In this document: positions 7,898-15,909 of the stretch, piece after piece
How the letters are laid out: each line of letters opens with the position of its first letter
Position numbering within the stretch: the stretch's first letter is position 1
Origin: Qaidamihabitans albus
Lineage (GTDB): Bacteria > Actinomycetota > Actinomycetes > Mycobacteriales > Pseudonocardiaceae
Length of the DNA: 64,000 bases
Assembly: GCF_016464705.1 (NCBI RefSeq)
Contig: NZ_JAEHOB010000003.1
Coordinates: 273,599-337,598 of the forward strand
Direction of reading: 5' to 3'
Translations under genes and position numbers: made by a program
Notes under the pieces: generated by a model
The model's input: only the letters and a program-made list of their open reading frames with translations
What the model was told of the DNA's origin: nothing
The model's database searches: none

Positions 7898-8976
7898 GCC
7901 AGACCGCGGAGACCACCGACCCGGCCGAGGCCGATGTCCTGCATCGGCTGTCCTTTCTCGACCGGTTCCTGCCACTGTGGATCATCACCGCGATGGCGGG
8001 CGGGCTGGTGCTCGGCACGGTGCTGCCGGGGCTGCAGGGCGTGCTGGAGGCGGTGAAGATCGGGCAGGTCTCGCTGCCGATCGCACTCGGCCTGCTGTTG
8101 ATGATGTATCCGGTGCTGGCGAAGGTGCGCTACGACCGGCTCGACACCGTGACGCGGGACCGGCGCACGCTGGTGCTCTCGCTGGTGCTGAACTGGGTGC
8201 TCGGCCCGGCCCTGATGTTCGCGCTGGCCTGGCTGATGCTGCCCGACCTGCCCGAGTACCGGACGGGGCTGATCATCGTCGGCCTGGCCCGGTGTATCGC
8301 CATGGTGATCATCTGGAACGACCTGGCGTGCGGGGACCGGGAGGCCGCCGCGGTGCTGGTGGCACTCAACTCGGTGTTCCAGGTGCTGATGTTCGGTGTG
8401 CTGGGCTGGTTCTACCTCGACCTGCTGCCCGGCTGGCTGGGCCTGGACACCACGAGCGTGGCGTTCTCGCCCTGGGAGATCGCGTTCAGCGTGGTGATCT
8501 TCCTGGGCATCCCGCTGGCGGCGGGCTACCTCTCGCGCCGGATCGGGGAGCGCACGAAGGGCCGTGCCTGGTACGAGAACCGCTTCCTGCCCCGGATCGG
8601 GCCGGTCGCGCTCTACGGCCTGCTGTTCACGATCGTGCTGCTGTTCGCGCTGCAGGGGGAGACGATCACCGCGCGTCCGTTCGACGTCGCGCGGATCGCG
8701 CTGCCGCTGCTGGCCTACTTCGCGATCATGTGGGCGGGTTCCTACGCCGTCGGCAGGGCCGCCGGGCTGAGCTATCCGCGGACCACCACGCTGGCGTTCA
8801 CCGCGGCGGGCAACAACTTCGAGCTGGCCATCGCCGTCGCGATCGGCGTGTTCGGGGTGACCTCCGGGCAGGCACTGGCCGGCGTGGTCGGTCCGCTGAT
8901 CGAGGTCCCGGTGCTGGTCGCGCTCGTCTACGTCAGCTTGTGGCTGCGCCGCCGCTGGACCGCCGTGCAGAGGTAG
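7888..8976 (+). CDS. arsB: Acr3-family arsenite efflux transporter
   Basis: A 362-aa inner-membrane permease with about ten helices that extrudes arsenite. Acr3 hallmarks are the conserved cysteine in a fourth-helix motif (GLARCIAMVIIWNDLACGD) and NNFELAIAVAIGVFG with the functional Glu near the C-terminus. GTG at 7888 is preceded by AGGAGG (~7880) inside the upstream arsR, showing translational coupling. In many genomes this Acr3 type is labelled arsB although it is unrelated to E. coli ArsB. It completes the route arsenate to arsenite (ArsC) to export. Its last 49 nt overlap the convergent DUF1203 gene. Confidence 0.95.
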   Translation: MPVSQTAETTDPAEADVLHRLSFLDRFLPLWIITAMAGGLVLGTVLPGLQGVLEAVKIGQVSLPIALGLLLMMYPVLAKVRYDRLDTVTRDRRTLVLSLVLNWVLGPALMFALAWLMLPDLPEYRTGLIIVGLARCIAMVIIWNDLACGDREAAAVLVALNSVFQVLMFGVLGWFYLDLLPGWLGLDTTSVAFSPWEIAFSVVIFLGIPLAAGYLSRRIGERTKGRAWYENRFLPRIGPVALYGLLFTIVLLFALQGETITARPFDVARIALPLLAYFAIMWAGSYAVGRAAGLSYPRTTTLAFTAAGNNFELAIAVAIGVFGVTSGQALAGVVGPLIEVPVLVALVYVSLWLRRRWTAVQR

Positions 8977-9413
8977 CAGCCCGCGGTGGCGCTGCGGACG
9001 TGCACGTAGTCGACCTCGGGGCGGCCGAGCAGCTCGTCGAGTGCCGCGGGGATCTCCGGCTTCGCCACGCGACGCTCCACGAGCAGGCGCCTTCCGTGCC
9101 GGTAGGCGTCGAGTACCACCCCGCTCCTGCCGAGCGCGGCCGGGAACTCGCCGGTCCGCCGGTAGGGCACGCATTCCCGCTCGTGCAGGAAGACGGGCCC
9201 CGGCAGTGGCAGCTCCTCGCGCCCGTGGAAGGCGTCGTAGGTGAACGCGACCAGCCGCTCGCGGCCCGGCTCGATGTGGTCAAGGCACAGGCGGCACGGA
9301 GCCGGGCCCTCGGGCACCTCGGTCCACACCGGGTGCCCGTAGCCGGGAGAGCGCAGGGTGCCGCGCACCTCCTTGGCGATCATCTCGTCGATCGGCACGA
9401 TCTCGAAGCTCAT
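8928..9413 (-). CDS. DUF1203 family protein
   Basis: A 161-aa soluble protein matching the DUF1203 pattern: MSFEIVPIDEMIAKEVR at the start, a PCRLCLDHIEPGRERLVAF segment with a Cys-x-x-Cys pair, PVFLHERECVPY, and a terminal AGCYLCTAV with a second Cys-x-x-Cys. The four cysteines could form a zinc or redox site; that is inference. The ATG at 9413 is the natural start. The 3' end overlaps acr3 by 49 nt on the opposite strand. No function is established for the family, and it is probably not part of the ars island. Confidence 0.8.
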   Translation of the reverse strand: MSFEIVPIDEMIAKEVRGTLRSPGYGHPVWTEVPEGPAPCRLCLDHIEPGRERLVAFTYDAFHGREELPLPGPVFLHERECVPYRRTGEFPAALGRSGVVLDAYRHGRRLLVERRVAKPEIPAALDELLGRPEVDYVHVRSATAGCYLCTAVQRRRSHKLT

Positions 9414-9471
9414 GCCGTCGATCCTCCTCCGGCGGGTGCCGCGAGCACCGGCGGTTATCCGACGGCGCGTT

Positions 9472-9981
9472 CTACCGCCTGCGCTCGACGATCCCCCGGA
9501 CGAAGGCGGCCTGGCCCACGTGCTGCATGTCGTCGCCGACGACGCTGACCAGGCGCACCCCGAGGGTCACCGGCGGGTCCCAGCTCTCGTCGATCACCTG
9601 GTCGAGGTCGGCGTCGGTCAGGCTTCGCACGTACTCGACCGTCCGCTCGTACACGGCGTCGTGGTAGCCGGTGAGCAGCTCGGCGTCCGCGCGCACGGCG
9701 GCCACGTCCTTGCTGCGGTGCCCGAAGCCGATCGAGCCCTCGTCGAACGGCAGGCCGAAGCGCTGTGACCAGCCCTGCGACGTCCACACCTGTTCGGTGC
9801 CGGCCACCCCGGCGAGATGATCGTCCTGCACGCGCGTCAGGTGCCACACCAGCCAGGCGATCGAGTTCGCTTCGCGGTCCACGCGGAACGCGAGGTCCTC
9901 GGCCGAAAGGCCACCGACGGTCTCGTGCACGATCTCCTGGATCCGGCCGAACGCGTCGGTCAGCACATCCGCACTGTTCAC
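9472..9981 (-). CDS. DinB superfamily (DUF664-like) protein
   Basis: A 169-aa four-helix-bundle protein of the DinB/YfiT superfamily, whose members are often mycothiol- or bacillithiol-dependent metalloenzymes in Actinobacteria and Firmicutes. The three-histidine metal site typical of the fold is suggested by WLVWHLTRVQDDH in the first helices and GDDMQHVGQ near the C-terminus. GTG at 9981 is preceded by GGGAGGAC. It stands alone between a DUF1203 gene and a receiver gene on the same strand. The substrate is unknown. Confidence 0.82.
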   Translation of the reverse strand: MNSADVLTDAFGRIQEIVHETVGGLSAEDLAFRVDREANSIAWLVWHLTRVQDDHLAGVAGTEQVWTSQGWSQRFGLPFDEGSIGFGHRSKDVAAVRADAELLTGYHDAVYERTVEYVRSLTDADLDQVIDESWDPPVTLGVRLVSVVGDDMQHVGQAAFVRGIVERRR

Positions 9982-10066
9982 AAGAGTCCTCCCAGTTCAC
10001 GAGTCACCGCCCGGCTAGCCGGGCGCAGGCTCGGCCAAACGCGATACGACGACGAGTTTCCGTAGG

Positions 10067-10459
10067 TCAGAGCCTTGTCAGGTCGAGCGCGATCCGCGGC
10101 GCCTCCCGGGGGCGCAGGGCGGACAGCCGGGCGAGGAGCACCGGCCAGGAGAACGGCTTCGCGAGGAAGTCGTCGGCGCCGAGGCCGCGGACGAGCCGCG
10201 CGTCGTCCACCCCGTCCCTGGCCGTCGACACGAGCACCGGTGTCCACACCCCCTTTTCCCGCATCCGGCGCAGCACTTCGAGGCCCGGCAGCCCGGGCAG
10301 TACGAGGTCCAGCAGCACGACATCGGCATCCCCGCGCAGGGCGTGCGCGAGGCCGGAGATCCCGTCGTAGGCCGTGGTCACGGAGTGTCCCTCGCCCTCG
10401 ATGGCGAACCGGACGATCTCGGCGAGTGCCGGTGCGTCCTCGATGAGCAGGATTTTCAT
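10067..10459 (-). CDS. Stand-alone response-regulator receiver domain
   Basis: A 130-aa protein that is little more than a CheY-like domain: MKILLIEDAPALAEIV with acidic residues near positions 7-8, the phospho-acceptor Asp in DADVVLLDLVLPGLPGLEVL near residue 51, Thr/Ser in PVLVSTARDG and the conserved Lys in DDFLAKPFS. No DNA-binding output domain follows, and a short Arg/Pro tail ends it. No histidine kinase gene is adjacent. It might act by protein contact, or be a truncated OmpR-type regulator. ATG at 10459. Confidence 0.85.
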   Translation of the reverse strand: MKILLIEDAPALAEIVRFAIEGEGHSVTTAYDGISGLAHALRGDADVVLLDLVLPGLPGLEVLRRMREKGVWTPVLVSTARDGVDDARLVRGLGADDFLAKPFSWPVLLARLSALRPREAPRIALDLTRL

Positions 10460-10627
10460 GGCGTTCCCCGCCGTCGCTCGAAACAGGTCCTGTGTGGAGG
10501 AGTCGGAGTCCCGCCCACTGCCGTTACGATTCCCCAGCGAACGTCTCACCGCCAGGGACTTTCGGCTCTGTGTCCGTTTCCGCTTCCTGCGGCATCCTGG
10601 CGGGGACCTCGAACGGGAGGAGCTCGC

Positions 10628-11029
10628 ATGGGACTGAGGAACGTCTGGATTCGCACGCTCGGCGACGGCCTGGTTCGCGCCGACCAGGTCACGGGCATCG
10701 ACAGCCACCGCACGCCCGCCCTCACCGGCAAGCCCTCACGCTGGCTGCTGGACGTCACGCTCACCGTGCCCGCGGGCAGCGGCAACGCCGACGGCTGGGA
10801 CGTCGCCGAGCTGCACCGCACCCTCGCGCAGACCGACTGGCAGCCGACCAGGGCACCGGAGGAGCTCGCGGGCCTGCTGCACCGGCTGCGGCGGGCCAAG
10901 GTCGCCGGAGTGGTGCGCGTGGTGCCGCGGGACGGGCACATCCAGTTCGACTTCACCCCGTTCGATGCGGCCGAACAGGACACCGGTGACACGCTCCCGT
11001 CCGCCGAGCAGGTGCGCAGCGGCTCGTGA
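10628..11029 (+). CDS. Conserved actinobacterial hypothetical protein
   Basis: A 133-aa soluble protein starting MGLRNVWIRTLGDGLVRADQ, with a good GGGAGGAG ribosome site before ATG 10628. The first half looks beta-rich (WLLDVTLTVPAG); the middle is a helix LHRTLAQTDWQP..ELAGLLHRLRRAK. No transmembrane segment, signal peptide or cofactor motif. I do not recognise a family with a known function. Its stop codon is the TGA within the outer arm of the 44-nt palindrome at 11024. Confidence 0.7.
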   Translation: MGLRNVWIRTLGDGLVRADQVTGIDSHRTPALTGKPSRWLLDVTLTVPAGSGNADGWDVAELHRTLAQTDWQPTRAPEELAGLLHRLRRAKVAGVVRVVPRDGHIQFDFTPFDAAEQDTGDTLPSAEQVRSGS

Positions 11030-11067
11030 GTGCGCACACGAGTTAGAACTCGCGTGCGCACTCACGA
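11024..11067. repeat. 44-nt intergenic palindrome, copy 1
   Basis: Outer arm TCGTGAGTG with its complement CACTCACGA, central CGAGTT-AG-AACTCG. 21 of 22 possible pairs form. It lies between convergent genes. The TCG-TGA at its left end is the last codon and stop of the gene ending at 11029. Confidence 0.9.
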
Positions 11068-11089
11068 CCTGACCGGCACCGGGCTTCCC

Positions 11090-11554
11090 TCAGCGGTGGA
11101 GGATGCAGGTGGTCGTGGCGTGGGCGACGAGCTTGCCGTTGTCGTCGACGACCCTGCCCTCCGCCGTCGCGGTGCTGCGGCCCACGTGGATGGTCGTTCC
11201 CGTCGCCGTCAGGCGCCGCTCGTCGGTGGGCACCGGCCGGATGTAGTTCACCTTCAGCTCCAGCGTGCCGTAGCCGACGCCGGGGTCGAGCGTGGTGTGC
11301 ACGGCGCAGCCCATCGCGGAGTCGAGCAGCGTGGCGCAGATGCCGCCGTGCAGTGTGCCGAGCGGGTTCGCGAAATCCGGCCGCGTCACCAGGCTGAACA
11401 CCACCCTGCCGTACTCCAGCTCGTCGATCTCCATGCCGAGCAGCTGTCCGATGAACGGCGGCCGGTCCGGCAGCGCCGAGAGCGCCCGGAGCGCGTCGAG
11501 GCCCGACAGGCGGGAGATCCTGCTCGCGACATCCTGCATCGACTCCGTGCTCAT
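11090..11554 (-). CDS. PaaI-type acyl-CoA thioesterase (hotdog fold)
   Basis: A 154-aa hotdog thioesterase. The signature is the helix region NPLGTLHGGICATLLDSAMGCAVHTT, where the HGG segment precedes the central hotdog helix, followed by beta strands (TLELKVNYIRPV, RLTATGTTIHVGRSTATAEG). Such enzymes cleave small or aromatic acyl-CoA thioesters in the cytosol. ATG at 11554 has GGAGG upstream. It is divergent from the TetR gene, and two TetR-type palindromes lie in the gap, so it is probably the repressor target. Substrate unknown. Confidence 0.87.
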   Translation of the reverse strand: MSTESMQDVASRISRLSGLDALRALSALPDRPPFIGQLLGMEIDELEYGRVVFSLVTRPDFANPLGTLHGGICATLLDSAMGCAVHTTLDPGVGYGTLELKVNYIRPVPTDERRLTATGTTIHVGRSTATAEGRVVDDNGKLVAHATTTCILHR

Positions 11555-11567
11555 CCTCGGCCTCCAG

Positions 11568-11621
11568 TAGATCGATCGGTCTATGTGGAAGCATTCCAGC
11601 ACGGATAGACTGATCGGTCTA
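11568..11621. promoter_or_regulatory. Two TetR operator palindromes (TAGA..TCTA)
   Basis: TAGATCGATCGGTCTA (11568-11583) and TAGACTGATCGGTCTA (11606-11621) are near-palindromic 16-mers with the same right half, 38 bp apart, in the gap between the divergent thioesterase and TetR genes. The TAGAC..GTCTA form resembles known LmrA/YxaF operators, matching the subfamily of the adjacent regulator. Confidence 0.75.
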
Positions 11622-11647
11622 GGGTGACGTCCGGAAAGGAGATCTCC

Positions 11648-12235
11648 ATGACAGCGGGGCCGCGCGAACGCCTCGTCGACAGCGCGATCACGCTGATCCG
11701 CGAACGCGGGGTGCACGCGACCGGGCTCACCGACCTGCTCGAACACAGCCGGACCGCGCGGGCCTCGATCTACCAGCACTTCCCCGGCGGCAAGGCCGAC
11801 CTCATCGCGGAGGCGACCCACGCCGCCGGGCGGCAGATGGACACCTTCGTCGCCGGAGTCCTGGAGTCGGGGGCGCCGCTCGACGCCATCGACGCCCTGC
11901 TCCGCTGGTTGCGCAGGACGCTGCGGGACACCGACTTCGCCGTCGGCTGCCCGGTCGTGGCCGCCGCGCTTTCCGGCGCCGACACAACGGCCGCCCGCGA
12001 GGCGGCCGCGAGTGCGTTCCGGGGCTGGCAGCGGACCCTTGCCGCCGCCTTCACCCGCGAGGGGCTGCCCGAGGCGACCGCGGTGTCGCTTGCCGGCTTC
12101 GTGGTGAGCGGTATCGAGGGTGCGCTCGTCCAGGCACGCGCGATGCGGTCGGTCCAGCCGCTCGACGACGCCCGCGTGCAGCTCGCCGCCCTGCTGCGCG
12201 GATACCTCGGCGAAACAGGGTCAGACGACCAGTGA
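11648..12235 (+). CDS. TetR-family repressor, YxaF/LmrA-like
   Basis: A 195-aa repressor. The N-terminal HTH spans RLVDSAITLIRERGVHATGLTDLLEHSRTARASIYQHF (given only as extent, residues ~6-44), followed by a ligand-binding domain with GCPVVAAALSG, a hallmark of the YxaF/LmrA C-terminal domain. ATG at 11648 follows AAAGGAGAT. Operators on both promoters suggest it represses itself and the divergent thioesterase. The effector is likely a hydrophobic or aromatic compound (inference). Its last 15 nt overlap the convergent MocR gene. Confidence 0.88.
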   Translation: MTAGPRERLVDSAITLIRERGVHATGLTDLLEHSRTARASIYQHFPGGKADLIAEATHAAGRQMDTFVAGVLESGAPLDAIDALLRWLRRTLRDTDFAVGCPVVAAALSGADTTAAREAAASAFRGWQRTLAAAFTREGLPEATAVSLAGFVVSGIEGALVQARAMRSVQPLDDARVQLAALLRGYLGETGSDDQ

Positions 12236-13666
12236 CGTGAGCGTCGCCGAGCCGCCCTTCGCCGGGGTGTAGTCGCGCCACGCCTCCGCGAGACGGCGGA
12301 CGGCCTCGGTCAGCTTGCCGGGGTCCGCCAGGAACGGGACCCGCAGGTGGTCGTCGCTGTGCCCGGACACGTCGAGCGAGCCGCCGGGCAGCACGGCGAC
12401 ACCGTGCCGCAGGGCGCGCTGCGCGAACGAGACACCGTCGCCGTAGGGCAACCGCACCCACAGGGTCTGGCCACCGCTCGCCGGGCGGAACTCCCAGCCG
12501 GGCAGCAGCGCCGCCAGGTCCGCGCAGAGCCGGTCGTGGTTCTCGCCGAGCGCGGCCACCCGCTCCTTGCGCAACGCGTCGAGGTCGCCGACGAGCTCGG
12601 CCGCGGCGAGCTGGGCGAAGACGTTGCTGCCGAGGTCGTGCACCGCCTTGAGCCGGGCCAGCCGCAGCACGAGCGACGCGGACGCACGGACCCAGCCGAC
12701 GCGCAGCCCGCCCCACACGCTCTTGCTCAGCGAACCGGCCGTGGCGACGACGGCGCCGTCCGGTGCGAAGGCCGCGAGTGGCGGCGCCACCTCGCCCGCG
12801 AAGCCCAGGTCCGCGAGCACCTCGTCGTCGATCAGTGGCACCCCGGCAGCGGCGGCCGCCTCGGCGATCCGGCGGCGAGCCAGGTTGGAAAGCACGTTCC
12901 CGGTGGGGTTGTGGTGGGTGGGCACGAGGTAGGCGGCCCTCGGCCGCTCGCGCAGCGCGTGCACGAGCGCGTCGACGTCCAGCCCGGCCGCGCCGCTCGG
13001 CACCGAGCGCAGCACCGCCGCCGACTCCCGGAACACCTCGATCGCGCCGGGATACGTCGGTGCCTCGACGAGCATCCGGTCACCGGGACCGAGGAACAGC
13101 CGGGCCAGCAGGGACAGCCCCTGCTGGGCGCCGGAGGTGACGAGGATCTGGCCGGGCTCGGTCGGCAGGCCGCGCCGCGTGTAGCGCTCGGCGAGTGCCC
13201 GCCGCAGCGCCGGATGGCCCGCGGGGTGGTAGCCGATGTCGCCGGCGATCGGGTACGTGAGCGCCGTGGCGTAGGCCTCGGTCACCGCCGCCGGTGCGGT
13301 ACTGACCGCCGCGCAGGCGAGCTGGATGACCCCGTCCGGCGGCTCGAGCAGGTGGAGGAACAGCGGGCTCGCCGTGTCGCCTGCCGGGCCCGGCTCGGGC
13401 TTCAGCGCCGCGGGCGCCACGCGCGTCCCGCTGCCCTGCCTGCGGACGATCCTGCCGTCCTGGCACAGCGCGTCGTAGGCCGCCACCACGGTGCTGCGCC
13501 CGACCGTCAGCGCGGCCGCGAGCGTGCGATCCGCGGGCAGTGCAGTGCCGGGCGGCAGCTCACCGTCGTTGATCATCCGGCGCAGCCGCGCGGCCAGCAG
13601 GACGTACAGCGGGCCCCGTCCGGCCGACCAGCGGCCGAGCCGGGCGAGGAGATCGTCGAGACCCAT
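12221..13666 (-). CDS. MocR-type regulator (GntR HTH fused to PLP aminotransferase domain)
   Basis: A 481-aa fusion from ATG 13666 (a GTG at 13678 would add four residues). Residues ~15-80 are a GntR winged helix (AARLRRMINDGELPPGTALP, VGRSTVVAAYDAL). The rest is a fold-type I aminotransferase domain with VTSGAQQGLSLLARL, PTHHNPTGNV, DDEVLADL and the PLP-lysine segment TAGSLSKSVWGGLRVGW. MocR proteins sense PLP or amino-acid derivatives and act as transcription factors. An inverted repeat ATTGGTCTG-N5-CAGACCAAT sits right at its start and faces the divergent gamma-lyase gene, the likely target. The start overlaps the operator edge, so autorepression is plausible. Confidence 0.92.
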   Translation of the reverse strand: MGLDDLLARLGRWSAGRGPLYVLLAARLRRMINDGELPPGTALPADRTLAAALTVGRSTVVAAYDALCQDGRIVRRQGSGTRVAPAALKPEPGPAGDTASPLFLHLLEPPDGVIQLACAAVSTAPAAVTEAYATALTYPIAGDIGYHPAGHPALRRALAERYTRRGLPTEPGQILVTSGAQQGLSLLARLFLGPGDRMLVEAPTYPGAIEVFRESAAVLRSVPSGAAGLDVDALVHALRERPRAAYLVPTHHNPTGNVLSNLARRRIAEAAAAAGVPLIDDEVLADLGFAGEVAPPLAAFAPDGAVVATAGSLSKSVWGGLRVGWVRASASLVLRLARLKAVHDLGSNVFAQLAAAELVGDLDALRKERVAALGENHDRLCADLAALLPGWEFRPASGGQTLWVRLPYGDGVSFAQRALRHGVAVLPGGSLDVSGHSDDHLRVPFLADPGKLTEAVRRLAEAWRDYTPAKGGSATLTSLVV

Positions 13667-13687
13667 TGGTCTGTTCACCAGACCAAT
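13665..13687. promoter_or_regulatory. MocR operator, ATTGGTCTG-N5-CAGACCAAT
   Basis: A perfect 9-bp inverted repeat with a 5-nt spacer (TTCAC) between the divergent MocR and PLP-lyase genes. The TTGGTC/GACCAA half-sites match the usual style of MocR operators. Its edge touches the proposed MocR start codon. Confidence 0.75.
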
Positions 13688-13738
13688 CTAGCCGTATTGG
13701 CTCTGTGCCCGGAACGGGTTTTCTCGAAGACTGCGCAC

Positions 13739-14914
13739 ATGACCTACCACCGCGAGACCCGGGCCGTGCGGATGCCCGCCCTCGATCCGGTACGGGGCAC
13801 CCCGGTCGCCGTGCCCCTCTACCAGACCTCGATCTTCGCCTTCGACGACGCGGCCTCGCTCGGCGCCGCGATGAACGGCCCCGACGGCGCCTTCGCCTAC
13901 AGCGGCTACGGCAACCCGACCGTGCGGGCCCTGGAGGACGCGCTGACCGGCCTGGAGGGCGGTGCGGCCGCGCTCGCCACCTCGTCCGGGATGGCGGCGG
14001 CCAGCTCGGTCCTGCACGCGGCCCTGCGGCGCGGCGACCACGTGATCGCCCAGCAGGCGCTCTACGGCGGCACGTTCGCCGCGCTGCGCGACCTCACCGA
14101 CCGCTGGGGCGTCGAGGTCACCTACCTCCGCGGCGACGACCGCGCCGAGCTGCGCGCGGCGCTGCGGCCGGAGTCCCGGATGCTGTGGCTGGAGACGATC
14201 GCCAACCCCACCGGCTTCGTCCCCGACCTGCCCGCGCTGGCCGCCGAGGCGAAGGCCGCCGGGCTGACCACCGTCGTCGACAACACGTTCGCCACGCCCC
14301 TGCTGTGCCGCCCGATCGAGCACGGTGCCGACGTGGTCGTCCACTCCGCGACCAAGTACCTCGGCGGGCACCACGACGTCGTGGGCGGCGTCGCCGTCTT
14401 CGCCGACGCCGACGAGCACCGCCGGACCTGGGTGCAGGCCATCGAACTCGGCACGCTCGCCGATCCGTTCGCCGCCTGGCTGCTCCTGCGGGGGCTCAAG
14501 ACGCTGCCGCTGCGGGTCGGCAGGCAGTGCGCCAACGCGGCCTTCCTCGCGGCGCGGCTGGTCGAGCACCCCGCGGTCGCGGCCGTGCACTACCCGGGGC
14601 TGCCCGGCCACGGCAGCCACGAGCGGGCGAGCCGCCTCCTCGACGGCGGGTACGGCGGCACCGTGGCCTTCGACCTCGACGGCGCCGACGCGGCGCACGC
14701 CTTCATGGGGGGCCTGCGGCTGGTGCTGAACGCGGGCTCGCTCGGCGGCACCGAGTCGGTCACCATGCATCCCGCCACGACCTCACACCGGCACCTCGAC
14801 GCCGACGCGCTGCACGCGGCCGGGGTCGGCCGGGGCCAGGTCCGCATCGCGCTCGGCGTCGAGCATCCCGACGACCTGTGGGCCGATGTGGAGCAGGCAC
14901 TGAAGCCCGTCTGA
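13739..14914 (+). CDS. Trans-sulfuration family PLP enzyme, methionine gamma-lyase / cystathionine gamma-lyase-like
   Basis: A 391-aa Cys/Met-metabolism PLP enzyme. N-terminal landmarks PVAVPLYQTSIFAFD and YSGYGNPTVRALEDAL, then ATSSGMAAASSVL, the phosphate-binding Tyr in QQALYGGTFA, DNTFATPLL, and the PLP-lysine segment VHSATKYLGGH near residue 205. Family members catalyse gamma-elimination or replacement on methionine, cystathionine or homoserine esters. Sequence features alone do not settle which. Control by the divergent MocR with a shared operator favours a catabolic lyase. ATG at 13739. It converges on the sugar kinase with a 3-nt gap and no terminator between. Confidence 0.88.
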   Translation: MTYHRETRAVRMPALDPVRGTPVAVPLYQTSIFAFDDAASLGAAMNGPDGAFAYSGYGNPTVRALEDALTGLEGGAAALATSSGMAAASSVLHAALRRGDHVIAQQALYGGTFAALRDLTDRWGVEVTYLRGDDRAELRAALRPESRMLWLETIANPTGFVPDLPALAAEAKAAGLTTVVDNTFATPLLCRPIEHGADVVVHSATKYLGGHHDVVGGVAVFADADEHRRTWVQAIELGTLADPFAAWLLLRGLKTLPLRVGRQCANAAFLAARLVEHPAVAAVHYPGLPGHGSHERASRLLDGGYGGTVAFDLDGADAAHAFMGGLRLVLNAGSLGGTESVTMHPATTSHRHLDADALHAAGVGRGQVRIALGVEHPDDLWADVEQALKPV

Positions 14915-14917
14915 CCG

Positions 14918-15895
14918 TCACCGACAGGGCGTGGGCAGATCGCCGGAGGTCTCCACGATCCTGCCCGCCTCGGTACTCGCCAGCTCGGCCGCGGCCACGG
15001 AGTCCTCACCGCGCAGGGTGGCCGCGAGAAACCCGCCGAGGAAGGCGTCGCCCGCACCCACCGGATCCACCACCTCGCGAGCCCTGGCCGGCACGTGCAC
15101 GACCCGGTCGCCGTCCAGCACCCACGCGCCGTCGGCGCCACCCTTGACCACCGCCTGCCCGCAGCCCGCGGCGCGCGCGGCGGTCAGCGCCTCGCCCGGG
15201 TCGTCGGTGCCGAGGATCGCCGGTGCCTCGTCGAGTCCGAGCACGAGGAGGTCGGTCCGGTCCAGCAGCGAGCGCACGAGGGAGGCCACCAGGTCGAGAT
15301 CACCGAGCGCGGGCCGCAGGTTGGGGTCCACGACCAGCAGCGCGCCCGCGGCCGCCGCGCCCGCCGCGGCGGCGCGCACGCATTCCCGGGGGCCCGTTCC
15401 CAGCGCCGCGGTCAGCCCGGAGACGACGATCGCCGACGGCCGCGCCGCGAGGCCGCGCTCCGCGTCGGTGATGTCCATTGTGGACGCGGCAGAGCCGTGT
15501 CGGTAGTAGTACGCCCGGCGCTGCCCGTCGGCCAGCGCCTCACGGAGGAAGAAGCCCGTCGGTGCGCCGGGCTCGTCCGCCATCAGCGCGTCGTCGACGC
15601 CCTGCTCCCGCAGGATCCTGCGCACGCGGCGGCCGAGCGGGTCGGCGCCGAGCCTGCTCACCAGCGCGGAGCGCAGCCCGAGCCGGGCCACGGTGGCGCA
15701 CACGTTGAACTCCGCACCGGCGGCGCCGAGCGTGAGCGAGCCGGTGTCCTCGATCGAGGTGCCCCGCTCCGGCATGGCCAGCGCCATCACCTCGCCGAAC
15801 CCGGCGACGTCGAGCGTGCGGCCGCCGTTCGGAGGCGGTGCGGGAATGGTGACACCATGCGGTGATGGCGTACTTCGAGGATCGGCGGAAGACAC
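14918..15895 (-). CDS. PfkB-family sugar kinase, probably 2-keto-3-deoxygluconate kinase
   Basis: A 325-aa ribokinase-fold kinase. It has the N-terminal glycine motif GAAGAEFNVCATVARLG, the substrate loop around TGFFLRE, and the C-terminal catalytic signature DPVGAGDAFLGGFLAA with the base Asp. Divergent and overlapping at its 5' end with a KDPG aldolase gene, it probably phosphorylates KDG to KDPG in an Entner-Doudoroff-type branch. The specific substrate is inferred from context. The GTG at 15895 is the only usable in-frame start I see that keeps the N-terminus, but no ribosome site precedes it, so the first ~25 residues (Ser/Pro-rich) are uncertain. Confidence 0.83.
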   Translation of the reverse strand: MSSADPRSTPSPHGVTIPAPPPNGGRTLDVAGFGEVMALAMPERGTSIEDTGSLTLGAAGAEFNVCATVARLGLRSALVSRLGADPLGRRVRRILREQGVDDALMADEPGAPTGFFLREALADGQRRAYYYRHGSAASTMDITDAERGLAARPSAIVVSGLTAALGTGPRECVRAAAAGAAAAGALLVVDPNLRPALGDLDLVASLVRSLLDRTDLLVLGLDEAPAILGTDDPGEALTAARAAGCGQAVVKGGADGAWVLDGDRVVHVPARAREVVDPVGAGDAFLGGFLAATLRGEDSVAAAELASTEAGRIVETSGDLPTPCR

Positions 15896-15909
15896 AGGGC
15901 GATGGTGGC

